64,000 nt of DNA from Paenibacillus sanguinis 2301083 = DSM 16941 (GTDB lineage Bacteria; Bacillota; Bacilli; Paenibacillales; Paenibacillaceae): assembly GCF_000374825.1 (NCBI RefSeq), contig NZ_KB895384.1, positions 1 to 64,000 on the forward strand. The letters run 5' to 3'. Under the pieces are notes generated by a model. It was not told the origin of the DNA. It made no database searches and saw nothing but the letters and a program-made list of their open reading frames with translations. Below are positions 8,477 through 15,989 of this stretch, piece after piece; positions within the stretch are counted from its first letter, which is position 1; every line of letters begins with the position of its first letter. The translations under genes and the position numbers were made by a program.

Positions 8477-9841
8477 TAGTGCAATAAAACATAAACAATC
8501 CATCATTTATGCGCAAGGCCTTTCCCCTGTAGGTCCACTTGAAAGGCTTTGCCATCGTGGCATTAAAATAGGAGATAAATTGAAAAATTTGCTTCTGCAA
8601 ATCCAACGTATTTTTGAAACTGTTGCGTTTTAACAAACAGCGAACCAAAATACTGAACCAAATCTCGATTTGATTCAACCAAGAGCAGTGTTTAGGTGTA
8701 AACACAAAACGTATCCGATGAGTGCGATCGGCTAAGAAAGCAGCGCGACTGGGCTGATTGGCCAGGATACCCGATTTTCTATTCTGGCCCAACAGCTCAT
8801 CCAACTTACAGTGGTGAGCAATCAGCCGGACCAGGCTCTCGGATTGCTGCGTGTTCAATCCATCGGCGATGAAAATCCATTCCGCTTCTGGATCCGTTTC
8901 GAGCAGTTGTCCAACATGCATGGCAAAATCAGTTTCATTTTGTGTCGGCGCCATGGTGGAAGAAACCTACTTTCCGGTTGCCACTTCCAGGCCTGCAATC
9001 AGACTCAGCGTACCATGACGCACGTATTCAAACTCTCGACGTTCCACCAGTCCCGGTTTCATAGGTAACGTGGAATGAAGCCGCTCAAGCGCCTGAATGC
9101 CGGTCATTTCATCCAACGAGACCACATGAACACCAAAGGTATGCAACAAGGAAGAGGGAGCCGAGCGATACACGCGGCTAATCTCCCGGGTTTTCTCTGC
9201 AAAGAGGACCGGGTCCTGCGGCTTGGCATTCAGCCAGCCCTTGCAACGGTGGGACGCAGATCCGCTTCATTTTAAAAAACGAGTAACCTGTTAGACGGAA
9301 ATAGAAGTGACGATCCCCCGCTTGATTGTTTCATCCCGCACTTCACGCGGTGTCTAGTGACTAATCGGACGACCACAAGTGGATGGATCTTCACACGCAA
9401 TCGCTACGATCTGCAACACCTGCTGCTTGGTAAACTTTGGCGGCGTTTCCGGACGCGGACGATCACGGAGGATTTGCATGATCGCGGCCTCCAATTCCTC
9501 GGGATGTTGCTGCTCGATTAAGCACAGCTCAGGATAGTGCTGAATCCAGCGTCCGCGCCATACCACAACTTGAGGGCGATCCAAGGGCAAGCGTCGGCTA
9601 ATTTCAGTGTTGCTTATGCCCTCCACAGCGTCCAAAATCAGCCGTACTCGCTTCCCCACATATTGCGGGTGTGCTGCGACGTCGAACGAGTCGCTCCAGT
9701 AGCTCACGCTGTTTCTCAGTCACGAATAGATCGTCCTCTTAGCATCCGTTTCATCCTTTATGAACAATTCTCTCATTTTTATAAGGATACCATACTTTCT
9801 GGTAGTTTTATCCTTTGGATTTTTTCAGTAATTGTGCACTA
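8477..9841 (-). mobile_element. IS630-family insertion sequence (decayed)
   Basis: The element is bounded by TA dinucleotides at 8477-8478 and 9840-9841, as expected for IS630 elements, which target and duplicate TA. The ends form imperfect inverted repeats of about 23 bases: both start GTGCA right after the TA and both finish AATCC. The interior holds one transposase gene on the minus strand that has lost its reading frame. Length, about 1.36 kb including the TA copies, is slightly above the family norm of 1.0-1.2 kb. It sits within a small tail gene whose frame it interrupts. Confidence 0.85.
8490..9707 (-). pseudogene. IS630 transposase, multiple in-frame stops
   Basis: Read leftward from 9707, the N-terminal HTH part (VEGISNTEISRRLPLDRPQV, then LRDRPRPETPPKFT) is followed by the middle and the DDE catalytic part (HVVSLDEMTG; WIFIADGLNTQQSESLVRLI; HCSWLNQIEIWFSILVRC). 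All three pieces are in the same frame but are separated by stops after PISH (9354-9356), near 9289 and 9265, and after VATGK (8967-8969). Small compensating shifts near 9250 are also likely. The catalytic D, D and E surroundings are still readable, so the decay is recent enough to recognise, but the copy cannot make an active enzyme. The exact 3' end is unclear. Confidence 0.87.
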
Positions 9842-10058
9842 GGCTGATCGAAACAGGGGAGCTGTATTACAATTATCATGCCATCCCGACCTCTGAAGGG
9901 CTGTTGAATAAAATCGCTGAGCTTGAGCAGTCCGACACCGAGAACAAGCAAGCCATCACCGAGCTTGCCGAAGCCAATGAAGCCGACAAGACGGCTATGC
10001 ACCTGGCACTGGCAGAGCTAGCTGAACTGATTTCAAAATAAGGGAGGTGTAAGAACCC

Positions 10059-10166
10059 ATGGCTAAAATCTACTATGATCTCATCAAAAAAAATCTAAAA
10101 ACCACAGACGATGTTCCCCTTCGCTGGAAGGAGCAGGTACAGGAATTGTTGAATACACAAAATTAA
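10059..10166 (+). CDS. xkdX: XkdX-like small tail protein
   Basis: A 35-residue protein, MAKIYYDLIKKNLKTTDDVP followed by LRWKEQVQELLNTQN. This is the size and pattern of XkdX, a tiny protein found after fibre genes in PBSX-like and many Gram-positive phages; its role is unknown. GGGAGGTG lies about eight bases upstream of the ATG, and the gene follows the split tail gene by 17 bases. It is too short for most automatic calls. Confidence 0.75.
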   Translation: MAKIYYDLIKKNLKTTDDVPLRWKEQVQELLNTQN

Positions 10167-10179
10167 ATAATCTTTTTGC

Positions 10180-10196
10180 GCCCCGGCTGCCGGGGC
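10180..10196 (+). terminator. GC-rich hairpin between xkdX and the XhlA-like gene
   Basis: GCCCCGG, loop CTG, CCGGGGC, followed by TATTTATTT. The seven-pair GC stem is strong but the T-tract is poor, so it may be a weak terminator, an attenuator, or an mRNA processing boundary between tail and lysis genes. Confidence 0.4.
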
Positions 10197-10225
10197 TATT
10201 TATTTCCCCGAAAGCAGGTGAACAG

Positions 10226-10513
10226 ATGGATATAACGATCATTACGGCGGTGACGTCGGTGGTGGCGGCGATTAGCGGCGTAGCGTTGGGGTGGGCGGGG
10301 CGCGCGAGGGCGGTACGGCAGGAGGTCGAGGACACCGCCGAAGCTGAAGCCGTGCAACGCGCAGACGTCGAATATATCAAGCGTGGCGTAGATGATATGA
10401 AGGTCGAACAGAAGCTGCAAGGGCAGCGGTTCGAAGCGTTCTCCGAGCGGCTAACACGGGTAGAGGAATCCACCAAGCAAGCGCACAAGCGAATTGATCG
10501 ATTGGAAGAATAA
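10226..10513 (+). CDS. XhlA-like membrane-anchored coiled-coil protein
   Basis: A 95-residue protein with one N-terminal membrane segment (about residues 3-25, TIITAVTSVVAAISGVALGW) and a charged coiled coil to the end. It occupies the xhlA position just before the amidase and holin. Classic Bacillus XhlA has the reverse order, coiled coil first and membrane helix last, so this is an analogue of uncertain homology. It probably acts with the holin in lysis. The AAAGCAGGTG ribosome site has normal spacing. Confidence 0.6.
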   Translation: MDITIITAVTSVVAAISGVALGWAGRARAVRQEVEDTAEAEAVQRADVEYIKRGVDDMKVEQKLQGQRFEAFSERLTRVEESTKQAHKRIDRLEE

Positions 10514-10533
10514 TATAGATGAAAGGGGTGAGC

Positions 10534-11475
10534 ATGCAGATGGATATCAACAAATATCAAATTGAACGGCGGTATATCGACAAGCGGCGCAATGTGCGCC
10601 CAGGAACAAAGCTGAAGACAGGAACGCCAGCTTTTTTTGTAGCCCATGATACCGGCAATCCCGGGGCAACGGCGGATAATCATTACAACTATTTCAATGC
10701 ACAGCGGGACCGGGCGGCCTCCGCTCATGTTTTTATTGACGGAACTCGCATTTTGGAGATTATTCCGACGGGGACGGGTGCTGATGCAGCCGAAAAGGCC
10801 TGGCATGTGCGGTATGACGTGAAGACGGATAACGAGCGATTTGGCTATGATACCAATGATGTGGCGCTTGGCGTGGAATTATGTTACGGCGGGCGCATAA
10901 ACTTTATGGAGGCGTACAAGCGGTATGTCTGGTATTTGGCCTACTGCTGCCATAAATGGAACAAAAATCCCTACACCTTCATTCCCACACATCGTCAGCT
11001 GGACCCTGCGCGCAGAAGTGATCCTGATCAGGCCTTGGCCACCGGCGGGAAAACGCTGAAAAACCTGTTGGATGATGTGGCTGCGGAAATGCGCGCCGCC
11101 GAGCGGCCTTCTGTTCCGCTTCCTGGGGCGGGGACTTCGCAAGCACCTCTACCGGCCTCAATCGCCCAAGCATTGATCGATAACTACGTATCTCCGGCCT
11201 GGTTCGTCTCGCAAAAGAAAAATGATCGCGTAGGGATGACGCATTTTCACAATCTGGCCAATAACCTTCGAGTGGCTGCCGGAATTCCACTTTCTTCGGC
11301 ATCTTCACCGGGTCCGCTTATCCCTCTTCCGAAGAGCAATGCTCAGGAGATTATTTTTCGCTGGTTATCTCCTGCCTGGTTTAAGGCGAGGGACGAAGGG
11401 AACCGAGAGCGGGCACAGCATTTTAATAATCTAGCCAATTATTTGCGCCGAGCCGCAGGCATTCCGGAGGAATAA
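10534..11475 (+). CDS. N-acetylmuramoyl-L-alanine amidase (endolysin)
   Basis: A 313-residue endolysin of the amidase-2 (T7 lysozyme/PGRP) fold, cutting the bond between N-acetylmuramic acid and L-alanine. Zinc-binding and catalytic surroundings are visible: FFVAHDTGNPGATADNHYNY near 31-51, SAHVFIDGTRILEIIP near 65-80, and FIPTHRQLDPARRSDP near 146-165. After a proline-rich linker the C-terminus has two tandem repeats of about 45 residues, each with SPAWF and a HF-NLAN-LR-AAGIP ending, probably cell-wall-binding modules. ATG 10534 is chosen because AAAGGGGTG precedes it; an in-frame ATG at 10519 has no good site. It lies between the XhlA-like protein and the holin. Confidence 0.9.
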   Translation: MQMDINKYQIERRYIDKRRNVRPGTKLKTGTPAFFVAHDTGNPGATADNHYNYFNAQRDRAASAHVFIDGTRILEIIPTGTGADAAEKAWHVRYDVKTDNERFGYDTNDVALGVELCYGGRINFMEAYKRYVWYLAYCCHKWNKNPYTFIPTHRQLDPARRSDPDQALATGGKTLKNLLDDVAAEMRAAERPSVPLPGAGTSQAPLPASIAQALIDNYVSPAWFVSQKKNDRVGMTHFHNLANNLRVAAGIPLSSASSPGPLIPLPKSNAQEIIFRWLSPAWFKARDEGNRERAQHFNNLANYLRRAAGIPEE

Positions 11476-11492
11476 GAAAGGAGGGACACACC

Positions 11493-11771
11493 ATGCAAAA
11501 TGAGATTTTAACCAACGTGCTGGCCTTCGCTTCAGTTTTATCTGTATTTGTACTGGCCCTGGTTCAGCTTGTCAAAACAACCATCAATTTGCCCAAGAAC
11601 TGGATTCCGTTTATTGGTGTGCTCATCGGCGTGTTGGTGGGTGCAGCGGCATATCCGTTTACAGACATGGAGCTTACACTTCGCTTATGGGCAGGGGGAT
11701 TGGCGGGGCTATCTGCCACCGGATTATTTGAATTAGGCAACAACCGCAATGGATCGACAAAGCAGAAATAA
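11493..11771 (+). CDS. Phage holin, A118-like
   Basis: A 92-residue protein with two hydrophobic segments (about 8-30 and 38-80 with a short break) and the pattern of the A118-type holin family: VQLVKTTINLPKNWIPFIGV, later RLWAGGLAGLSATGLFEL and a charged tail. It would form lesions in the membrane that let the endolysin reach the wall. AAAGGAGGG precedes the ATG and the amidase ends only 17 bases before. It is the last gene of the phage operon. Confidence 0.85.
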   Translation: MQNEILTNVLAFASVLSVFVLALVQLVKTTINLPKNWIPFIGVLIGVLVGAAAYPFTDMELTLRLWAGGLAGLSATGLFELGNNRNGSTKQK

Positions 11772-11797
11772 AGGAAAATATGAAGTTCAACGCTAAC

Positions 11798-11832
11798 AAG
11801 GCTGCTTCTTTATAGAAGACAGCCTTTTTTTT
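11798..11832 (+). terminator. Rho-independent terminator of the phage tail operon
   Basis: AAGGCTG pairs with CAGCCTT, with an inner CTTCT/AGAAG pairing, and eight T residues follow. It is a strong intrinsic terminator 27 bases after the holin stop. The bases from here to about 12078 hold no recognisable gene. Confidence 0.9.
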
Positions 11833-12078
11833 GTTTTTTCTGTGTCCATTTGAAGAGTAATCTACTATTATGACAGAGAGAACCGCACGTTTTTTATGAT
11901 TTACTGTATATAAAGCTAGACATGAACCTCGTCATGCAATCGATCAGAAGAACCCTACGAACCCGCAGCAACTTATCGTCCATATGACAAACACTGACTT
12001 CGGTTTTGAGCCACTTTAATATTGCCTTAATTCTTCTACTGGATTTTTTGGAAATTACCCCTAAAATATGATATAAGG

Positions 12079-12426
12079 CTATTCTGTTCTATTTGTGAAA
12101 ACCTCTTTCAAAATATGAAAAGCTTTTTGCTGGTTGTACTCAGATTGCTGTAACAACAATCCTATGATTTTGTGAATCCATGGATATTCTTGGAGTGGTT
12201 CTATATCCTGGTTAAAGAGGACAAAGACATTCAAGTCCAATGCCGTTGCAATTTTTTCAATAGTTGCTAATTTAACGTTTTGTTCGCCGCGTTCAATTCG
12301 GCCAATGTAGGAACCGGTACTGCCAATCCTTTCTGCTAACTCATCTTGAGTCAGGTTGCGTAGTGTGCGGTAGTAACGAATTTTTTTACCTATAATTATT
12401 GTTGTTTCTAGCTTTAAACTCTTCAT
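12079..12426 (-). CDS. XRE-family transcriptional regulator
   Basis: A 115-residue protein with a standard Cro/CI HTH (about residues 11-66: IGKKIRYYRTLRNLTQDELA, IGSTGSYIGRIERGEQNVKL). A C-terminal helical region of about 45 residues may mediate dimerisation. It is read leftward, divergent from a small Spo0E-like gene, with a perfect palindrome in the space between. That layout suggests autoregulation and control of the neighbour, but the target is not known. It carries no prophage repressor hallmark beyond the HTH and may be a host gene. Confidence 0.85.
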   Translation of the reverse strand: MKSLKLETTIIIGKKIRYYRTLRNLTQDELAERIGSTGSYIGRIERGEQNVKLATIEKIATALDLNVFVLFNQDIEPLQEYPWIHKIIGLLLQQSEYNQQKAFHILKEVFTNRTE

Positions 12427-12513
12427 TTTGACCTCCAGGCGCCTTCTAATATTTAAGTGTAGACAAAGGTTGCAAAGGGGTGGAGGTGTTTATAACATCT
12501 CTTTTTTAATTAC

Positions 12514-12535
12514 AATAGTCCTTTAAAGGACTATT
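12514..12535. promoter_or_regulatory. Perfect 22-bp palindrome, likely operator
   Basis: AATAGTCCTTT followed directly by its reverse complement AAAGGACTATT. It lies between the leftward XRE gene and the rightward Spo0E-like gene, and ends 15 bases before a TATAAT at 12551-12556, so it overlaps the expected -35 region of the rightward promoter. Binding by the adjacent XRE regulator is an inference. Confidence 0.6.
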
Positions 12536-12639
12536 TCCATATGCCACAGGTATAATCAGAGTGTCGGTTATTTATTTTAGTTTAATGGAACGCATTTATA
12601 AAGAGCCAAGAGGCCAGCACATAAGAGGGGACGAAGACT

Positions 12640-12801
12640 TTGAGAGGGCGAAAAGTAATACAGCAACAGATCGAGCTAAAGCGGACCGAATTAAACAAAC
12701 TGGCTCAGTTATATGGATTGCAGGATGAAAGAGTGCTTAAAAAGTCTCGCGAACTGGATCAACTGTTAAATGTACTTGCCAATGCGAGGAATTGTCCTTA
12801 A
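12640..12801 (+). CDS. Spo0E-like aspartyl-phosphate phosphatase
   Basis: A 53-residue protein beginning at TTG with AAGAGGGG about eight bases upstream. It has the two-helix pattern of Spo0E family phosphatases: IELKRTELNKLAQLYGLQDE, then KKSRELDQLLNVL, where S-x-ELD is the family signature. Such proteins remove phosphate from Spo0A~P and delay sporulation. It is divergent from the XRE regulator and stands alone. Too short for routine gene calls. Confidence 0.8.
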   Translation: MRGRKVIQQQIELKRTELNKLAQLYGLQDERVLKKSRELDQLLNVLANARNCP

Positions 12802-12981
12802 TACAATGCACAATTGCATAGCATCCGTTCAATGCACGACAATTGTACATAACTTGAAATAATCTATGGACAAGCAAGCTTGCCAATAAGGTTTTTCTCA
12901 TAAAAATGGTCATTTACTTCTTATTGATACATCACTACAATAGGTTGTATTCAACATCAAAACGGTAAAGGATGAATTAAT

Positions 12982-13890
12982 TTGAAGAGTCTGACAATGG
13001 CGTTATGTATTATTGTTTTGCTTACATTTGCAAGCAACATGGCAATTGCCAGCCCCTCCCCTCAAGTAAATGTTGACGGGAACTTATTAACAGATGTAAA
13101 AAGCCCTATTGTCAAGAACAGTACCACTTTTGTTCCTATACGTGTAGTTGAACATTTGGGAATGAAAGTGGAATGGAATAATAAAACAAAAATCGTAAAT
13201 ATCTCTGATAGATCTAATCATCTACAGTTATCTGTAGGCAGTAAAACGGCTCTTAAGGATAAACAAAAAATAAGCCTTAGCACTCCCCCATTTATAAGCG
13301 GAGGGACCACATATGTGCCTCTAAGGTTTATTGGTGAAAATTTTGGATCAAATGTAGACTGGGATTCTAAAAATAACGGAGTTGTTATTATATCTCCAGA
13401 CGTAGTGGCAGAGGAGGAAGAGTTAATTAAAAGTGGGGACTTGGCAAAGGCCAGATTAGGAGTTATTTCACTGCCAAGAGTCCAGTTTTATGTATCGACA
13501 GATCGGCCTGAAGGAGAAAGCTTCAGTTATATATTCCCGGAAAACGATTACTCCCACATGTATTTCGTCTGGAGCGACAGTATTTATTATTATGAGTTGA
13601 AAGACGGTTATGTTAGTTTGCTATGGGAAGGTAAAATTGATGTTTCAAAGCAAAACGACACCACCAGTCCCTTATCCAAGCTCCTGGGTGGTAGATTACA
13701 AAGTGTATGGGGTGAGCAACCATCTATCACCAGGAGATTGGCTTTCTTTAATGATTATTCCGGGTCAGTCGGTATGAGCGGCGAATATGGGATTATCGAT
13801 ACACAAGGAAATATAATTGTTTCTAAAAAAATCCCCGATGCGAAGCAGCTCGCAGATATTGTTGTTAATATACCAGAAGAAAAACAATAA
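12982..13890 (+). CDS. Secreted stalk-domain protein (copper amine oxidase N-terminal type)
   Basis: A 302-residue exported protein. A signal peptide spans about residues 1-24 (ALCIIVLLTFASNMAIASPS). Two repeats of the copper-amine-oxidase N-terminal stalk domain follow: VNVDGNLLTDVKSPIVKNST...FVPIRVVEHLGMKVEWNN and a second with TTYVPLRFIGENFGSNVDWD. These domains are common in Paenibacillus surface proteins and carry no oxidase active site. The C-terminal 160 residues (aromatic-rich, FYVSTDRPEGESFSYIFPEN) match no family I know. The gene is monocistronic, with the PPOX gene convergent after it. The role is unknown; a cell-surface structural or sensory job is a guess. Confidence 0.8.
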   Translation: MKSLTMALCIIVLLTFASNMAIASPSPQVNVDGNLLTDVKSPIVKNSTTFVPIRVVEHLGMKVEWNNKTKIVNISDRSNHLQLSVGSKTALKDKQKISLSTPPFISGGTTYVPLRFIGENFGSNVDWDSKNNGVVIISPDVVAEEEELIKSGDLAKARLGVISLPRVQFYVSTDRPEGESFSYIFPENDYSHMYFVWSDSIYYYELKDGYVSLLWEGKIDVSKQNDTTSPLSKLLGGRLQSVWGEQPSITRRLAFFNDYSGSVGMSGEYGIIDTQGNIIVSKKIPDAKQLADIVVNIPEEKQ

Positions 13891-13971
13891 TCGGTTTACT
13901 ATAAACCATCCTGCAATTAGGCCGCCCTGATATCCACCTAGCACGTCTTTTTTCACGGGCGTGCTATGTAC

Positions 13972-14403
13972 TTACAATTCATCAATCGGCAATGTTACAT
14001 TGCCCAGCCCATAATAGTAGTTAACGGTCTCGGCTGTGAACCTGTACACGCAATAATCCTCGTCGTCAATGCCCTTTGGATAGTATAGCTCAAAGCCCTC
14101 CCGCCATAAGTGCGCTTTCGTCTCATGATCAGTGCAAACCTCCATGGTGCCGGTGAACAAAGCCCCCTTATACTTGTCTCTTGTCTCATCGCTGTAATAT
14201 ACAGAGGCTTTAGGGTTGTTAAGAAATTGCTTCACCCGTTTTGAACTGGTATTGGTTGAAAAATATTGAGTTTTCATGCTGTCATGTTCAAGTACAAGCA
14301 TTCCTTTAATTTGCGGAAATCCGTTTTCATTAACCGAGCCGATATACGCAACATGTGCATTTTGACGCAACGCGCAAATCTCCGACTTCATGGCATTATT
14401 CAT
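13972..14403 (-). CDS. Pyridoxamine 5'-phosphate oxidase-fold protein
   Basis: A 143-residue split-barrel flavin-binding family protein. Visible traits are SEICALRQNAHVAYIGSVNE at the start, GFPQIKGMLVLEHD, the FSTNTSSKRVKQFLNNPKAS segment and the late ALFTGTMEVCTDHETKAHLW. Members bind FMN or F420 and act on varied small molecules; the substrate cannot be read here. ATG 14403 is chosen because AAGGAGAAGG sits six bases upstream; a longer frame to 14517 is open but unsupported. The start overlaps the stop of a marR remnant (14396), suggesting an ancestral marR-PPOX operon. Confidence 0.85.
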   Translation of the reverse strand: MNNAMKSEICALRQNAHVAYIGSVNENGFPQIKGMLVLEHDSMKTQYFSTNTSSKRVKQFLNNPKASVYYSDETRDKYKGALFTGTMEVCTDHETKAHLWREGFELYYPKGIDDEDYCVYRFTAETVNYYYGLGNVTLPIDEL

Positions 14404-14524
14404 AATCCTTCTCCTTGTTTTCCAGATTTTCAAGCACTTTCCTAAGGCTATTTTCAAAGGTGAATATTTCATCGTCGCTAAACCCTTCCCGCAGAGGGGG
14501 GCGAAGGACTCCTTCATTTTTACG
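14396..14524 (-). pseudogene. C-terminal remnant of a MarR-family regulator
   Basis: In a frame overlapping the start of the PPOX gene, about 35 codons read LREGFSDDEIFTFENSLRKV then LENLENKEKDYE, ending in a stop that overlaps the PPOX ATG. This is the typical last helix pair of MarR-family regulators. No N-terminal HTH exists upstream: that space is occupied by the end of the ArsR-type gene (14520). The most economical reading is a marR gene whose front was deleted or replaced. It is short, so chance is possible. Confidence 0.45.
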
Positions 14525-15437
14525 TCTGGTGTACATCGTACAGCACTCTTGCCAGTAAATCCTGCCCGTAATTGCCGAAGTTCTTGCCAAAGATGGTCAG
14601 CCCGCGTTTGTTCTCCGGACGGTCGGTAACAGCGATGCGGAAGGTAATGTCGCTCTTGTAATCCAGTTGAATCTGATCCAGAGTGACATCAGAAATCCGG
14701 CAGCCATCGATATAACTGCCTTCCCGGTTAATCCGAATCAGCTTCAGCATCCCGTATTGATTCAGGTGAGGCGGCCACCATTCCGGATTAAAGGTTCCCC
14801 GAACATCGCCGAAGTCACCGGGACTGGTCCAGCATCCAATTTCAATATTGTTAATGTAAAAGTAAATATCTGAAGGATAATTGTCGCAGTACCCAGGGGC
14901 CTCGGAACCAAGCTCCATCGAGAACTGGATTTCCCGAAAGCTCTGATTGGGCTTGAGATAATTGGGAATCCGGTATTCCAGAAAGCCTTCGGCCAGCCAG
15001 ATGATCTCGGAGTCGATGCGCTGGGGATCGGCGAAGTAGCGCGGGTCGTCAAAGTCGCCGATGATGCTGTCCTTCGTAGCCAGACCGCAGGTGGGCACCG
15101 CTTGATAATTACTGTAATGACCGACCTGAATCTCAACCTCGTACAAATTCTCCATATCCTTGCTGCGAAGATCAACCATTAATCTGTCTTTATTCAGGTA
15201 ACATATTTTTTGAATGCCATGCTTGCCTACAGTGGTGTTAATCTCAATCAGTCCGCTTTCCTCAAGCTTTTTTACGTGCATGGTAATAGCCCCGTTGCTC
15301 AACCCCAGCTTGCTGGCAATTTCATTCAAATTCAAGGCCTGATTTTTGGCCAGCAGCTCCAGCATTTGAATTCTGATCTCTGAGCTGAGTGCTTTGAAAA
15401 TATCGATGCCGCTCATTAAATCCTTAATATAGATCAT
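14520..15437 (-). CDS. ArsR-type winged-helix regulator with large C-terminal domain
   Basis: A 305-residue protein. The first 90 residues are an ArsR/SmtB-like winged helix (IFKALSSEIRIQMLELLAKN; LGLSNGAITMHVKKLEESGL). The following 210 residues are an unusually long beta-rich region (ELGSEAPGYCDNYPSDIYFY; WTSPGDFGDVRGTFNPEWWP) that may be a carbohydrate-like ligand sensor. Proteins of this layout are common in Paenibacillus next to sugar-uptake genes. It is divergent from the arabinan importer (15990), separated by 550 AT-rich bases, and is the best candidate local regulator of that operon, which is inference. Two Cys (CGLA, GYCD) are not a classic metal site. Confidence 0.8.
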   Translation of the reverse strand: MIYIKDLMSGIDIFKALSSEIRIQMLELLAKNQALNLNEIASKLGLSNGAITMHVKKLEESGLIEINTTVGKHGIQKICYLNKDRLMVDLRSKDMENLYEVEIQVGHYSNYQAVPTCGLATKDSIIGDFDDPRYFADPQRIDSEIIWLAEGFLEYRIPNYLKPNQSFREIQFSMELGSEAPGYCDNYPSDIYFYINNIEIGCWTSPGDFGDVRGTFNPEWWPPHLNQYGMLKLIRINREGSYIDGCRISDVTLDQIQLDYKSDITFRIAVTDRPENKRGLTIFGKNFGNYGQDLLARVLYDVHQT

Positions 15438-15989
15438 TCGGCAATAACCTTCTTCCGGAATATTATTTCATAGCCCTTTTATTTTAAGTAATTATAAACT
15501 AACAAACAATAATAATAAAGAGATAAATAAAAACAAATCGAAAAATGTAAAAAAATTTAAAATTAGAGAAAATATATAGTATATCCAACCATTTTATTTT
15601 ATAAAAAACTAAAATTTATTAATAAAAAATAAGAAATTATCTGTAATAAAGGACAAATATCGCCCGTTTTGAATTGTTATTTTATAAAAACATAAAAAGA
15701 TTTATGTTTTTATATTTACATCATAGCTGTCTTATGTTATTTTAAACCTGTAAGCGGATTCATTCAAGTTGAAAAGAAATGTTTCATGTTTATTTAAAAG
15801 ATGGTGGAAGGTGATATGTTATTGTTCCTCGGCAGCAGGCTCAGTGCGTAATCGGTTGGTTTCATTTGTGATTTTGCTATGGGCTGGACTAAAAGCGGAT
15901 GCGGTGGGGATAAGTTGAAAAGGTAAGCCCCTGTTGCATAAATTTAGTTCATTCTATATAGGTTCATCTGAAATATAGGAGGGGTTAAG
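15438..15989. other. AT-rich divergent regulatory region
   Basis: No coding sequence is visible in these 552 bases. They are strongly AT-rich from 15480 to 15740 and hold the promoters for the ArsR-type gene (leftward) and the sugar importer (rightward). A cre site lies at 15749-15762. Many poly-A and poly-T runs make a single promoter call unreliable. Confidence 0.6.
15749..15762 (+). promoter_or_regulatory. Catabolite-responsive element (cre), CcpA site
   Basis: TGTAAGCGGATTCA matches the core of the CcpA consensus TGNAANCGNWNNCA at every fixed position. It lies 228 bases before the binding-protein start, suggesting glucose repression of the arabinan operon. Confidence 0.65.

Larger units (their letters stand above)
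8343..10041 (+). pseudogene. Small tail protein gene split by an IS630-type insertion
   Basis: Two halves of one gene flank the IS element. The left half runs from ATG 8343 to 8478 (MKYITYNEEGHVITIYY ... EPEAREGFSS). The right half runs from 9842 to the TAA at 10041 (RLIETGELYYNYHAIPTSEG ... LAELAELISK). Removing the element with one TA copy rejoins them in frame to 111 codons: 136 bases on the left plus 200 on the right. The intact protein would resemble the small XkdW/YorD-like proteins that follow fibre genes, with a beta N-terminus and a C-terminal coiled coil. A possible short fusion from the left part runs into the element and ends at 8633. As it stands the gene is broken. Confidence 0.8.
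528..11771 (+). mobile_element. PBSX/Xkd-type phage tail and lysis module (prophage remnant or tailocin)
   Basis: A run of closely packed rightward genes follows the order of the Bacillus PBSX late operon from tape measure to holin: tape measure, xkdP, xkdQ, xkdR, xkdS, xkdT, xkdU, fibres, xkdX, XhlA-like, amidase, holin. Genes overlap by 4-14 bases, typical of phage morphogenesis operons, and a strong terminator at 11798 closes the unit. Baseplate J and XkdS/XkdU families indicate a contractile (myovirus-like) tail. Sheath and tube genes would be expected just left of 528, where an IS3 element now lies. No capsid, terminase or integrase gene is visible, so a complete prophage cannot be told from a tail-like bacteriocin. 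Confidence 0.8.

Noticed and set aside
8331-8633. Open frame of 100 codons from 8331
   Set aside because: Only the first 45 codons from ATG 8343 belong to a real gene; the rest is IS630 sequence read through the insertion point.
8811-9275. Plus-strand frames inside the IS630 element
   Set aside because: They are antisense shadows of the broken transposase and have no family traits.
13972-14517. Longer 181-codon version of the PPOX protein
   Set aside because: The extra N-terminus has no ribosome site and lies over the marR remnant; ATG 14403 has AAGGAGAAGG.
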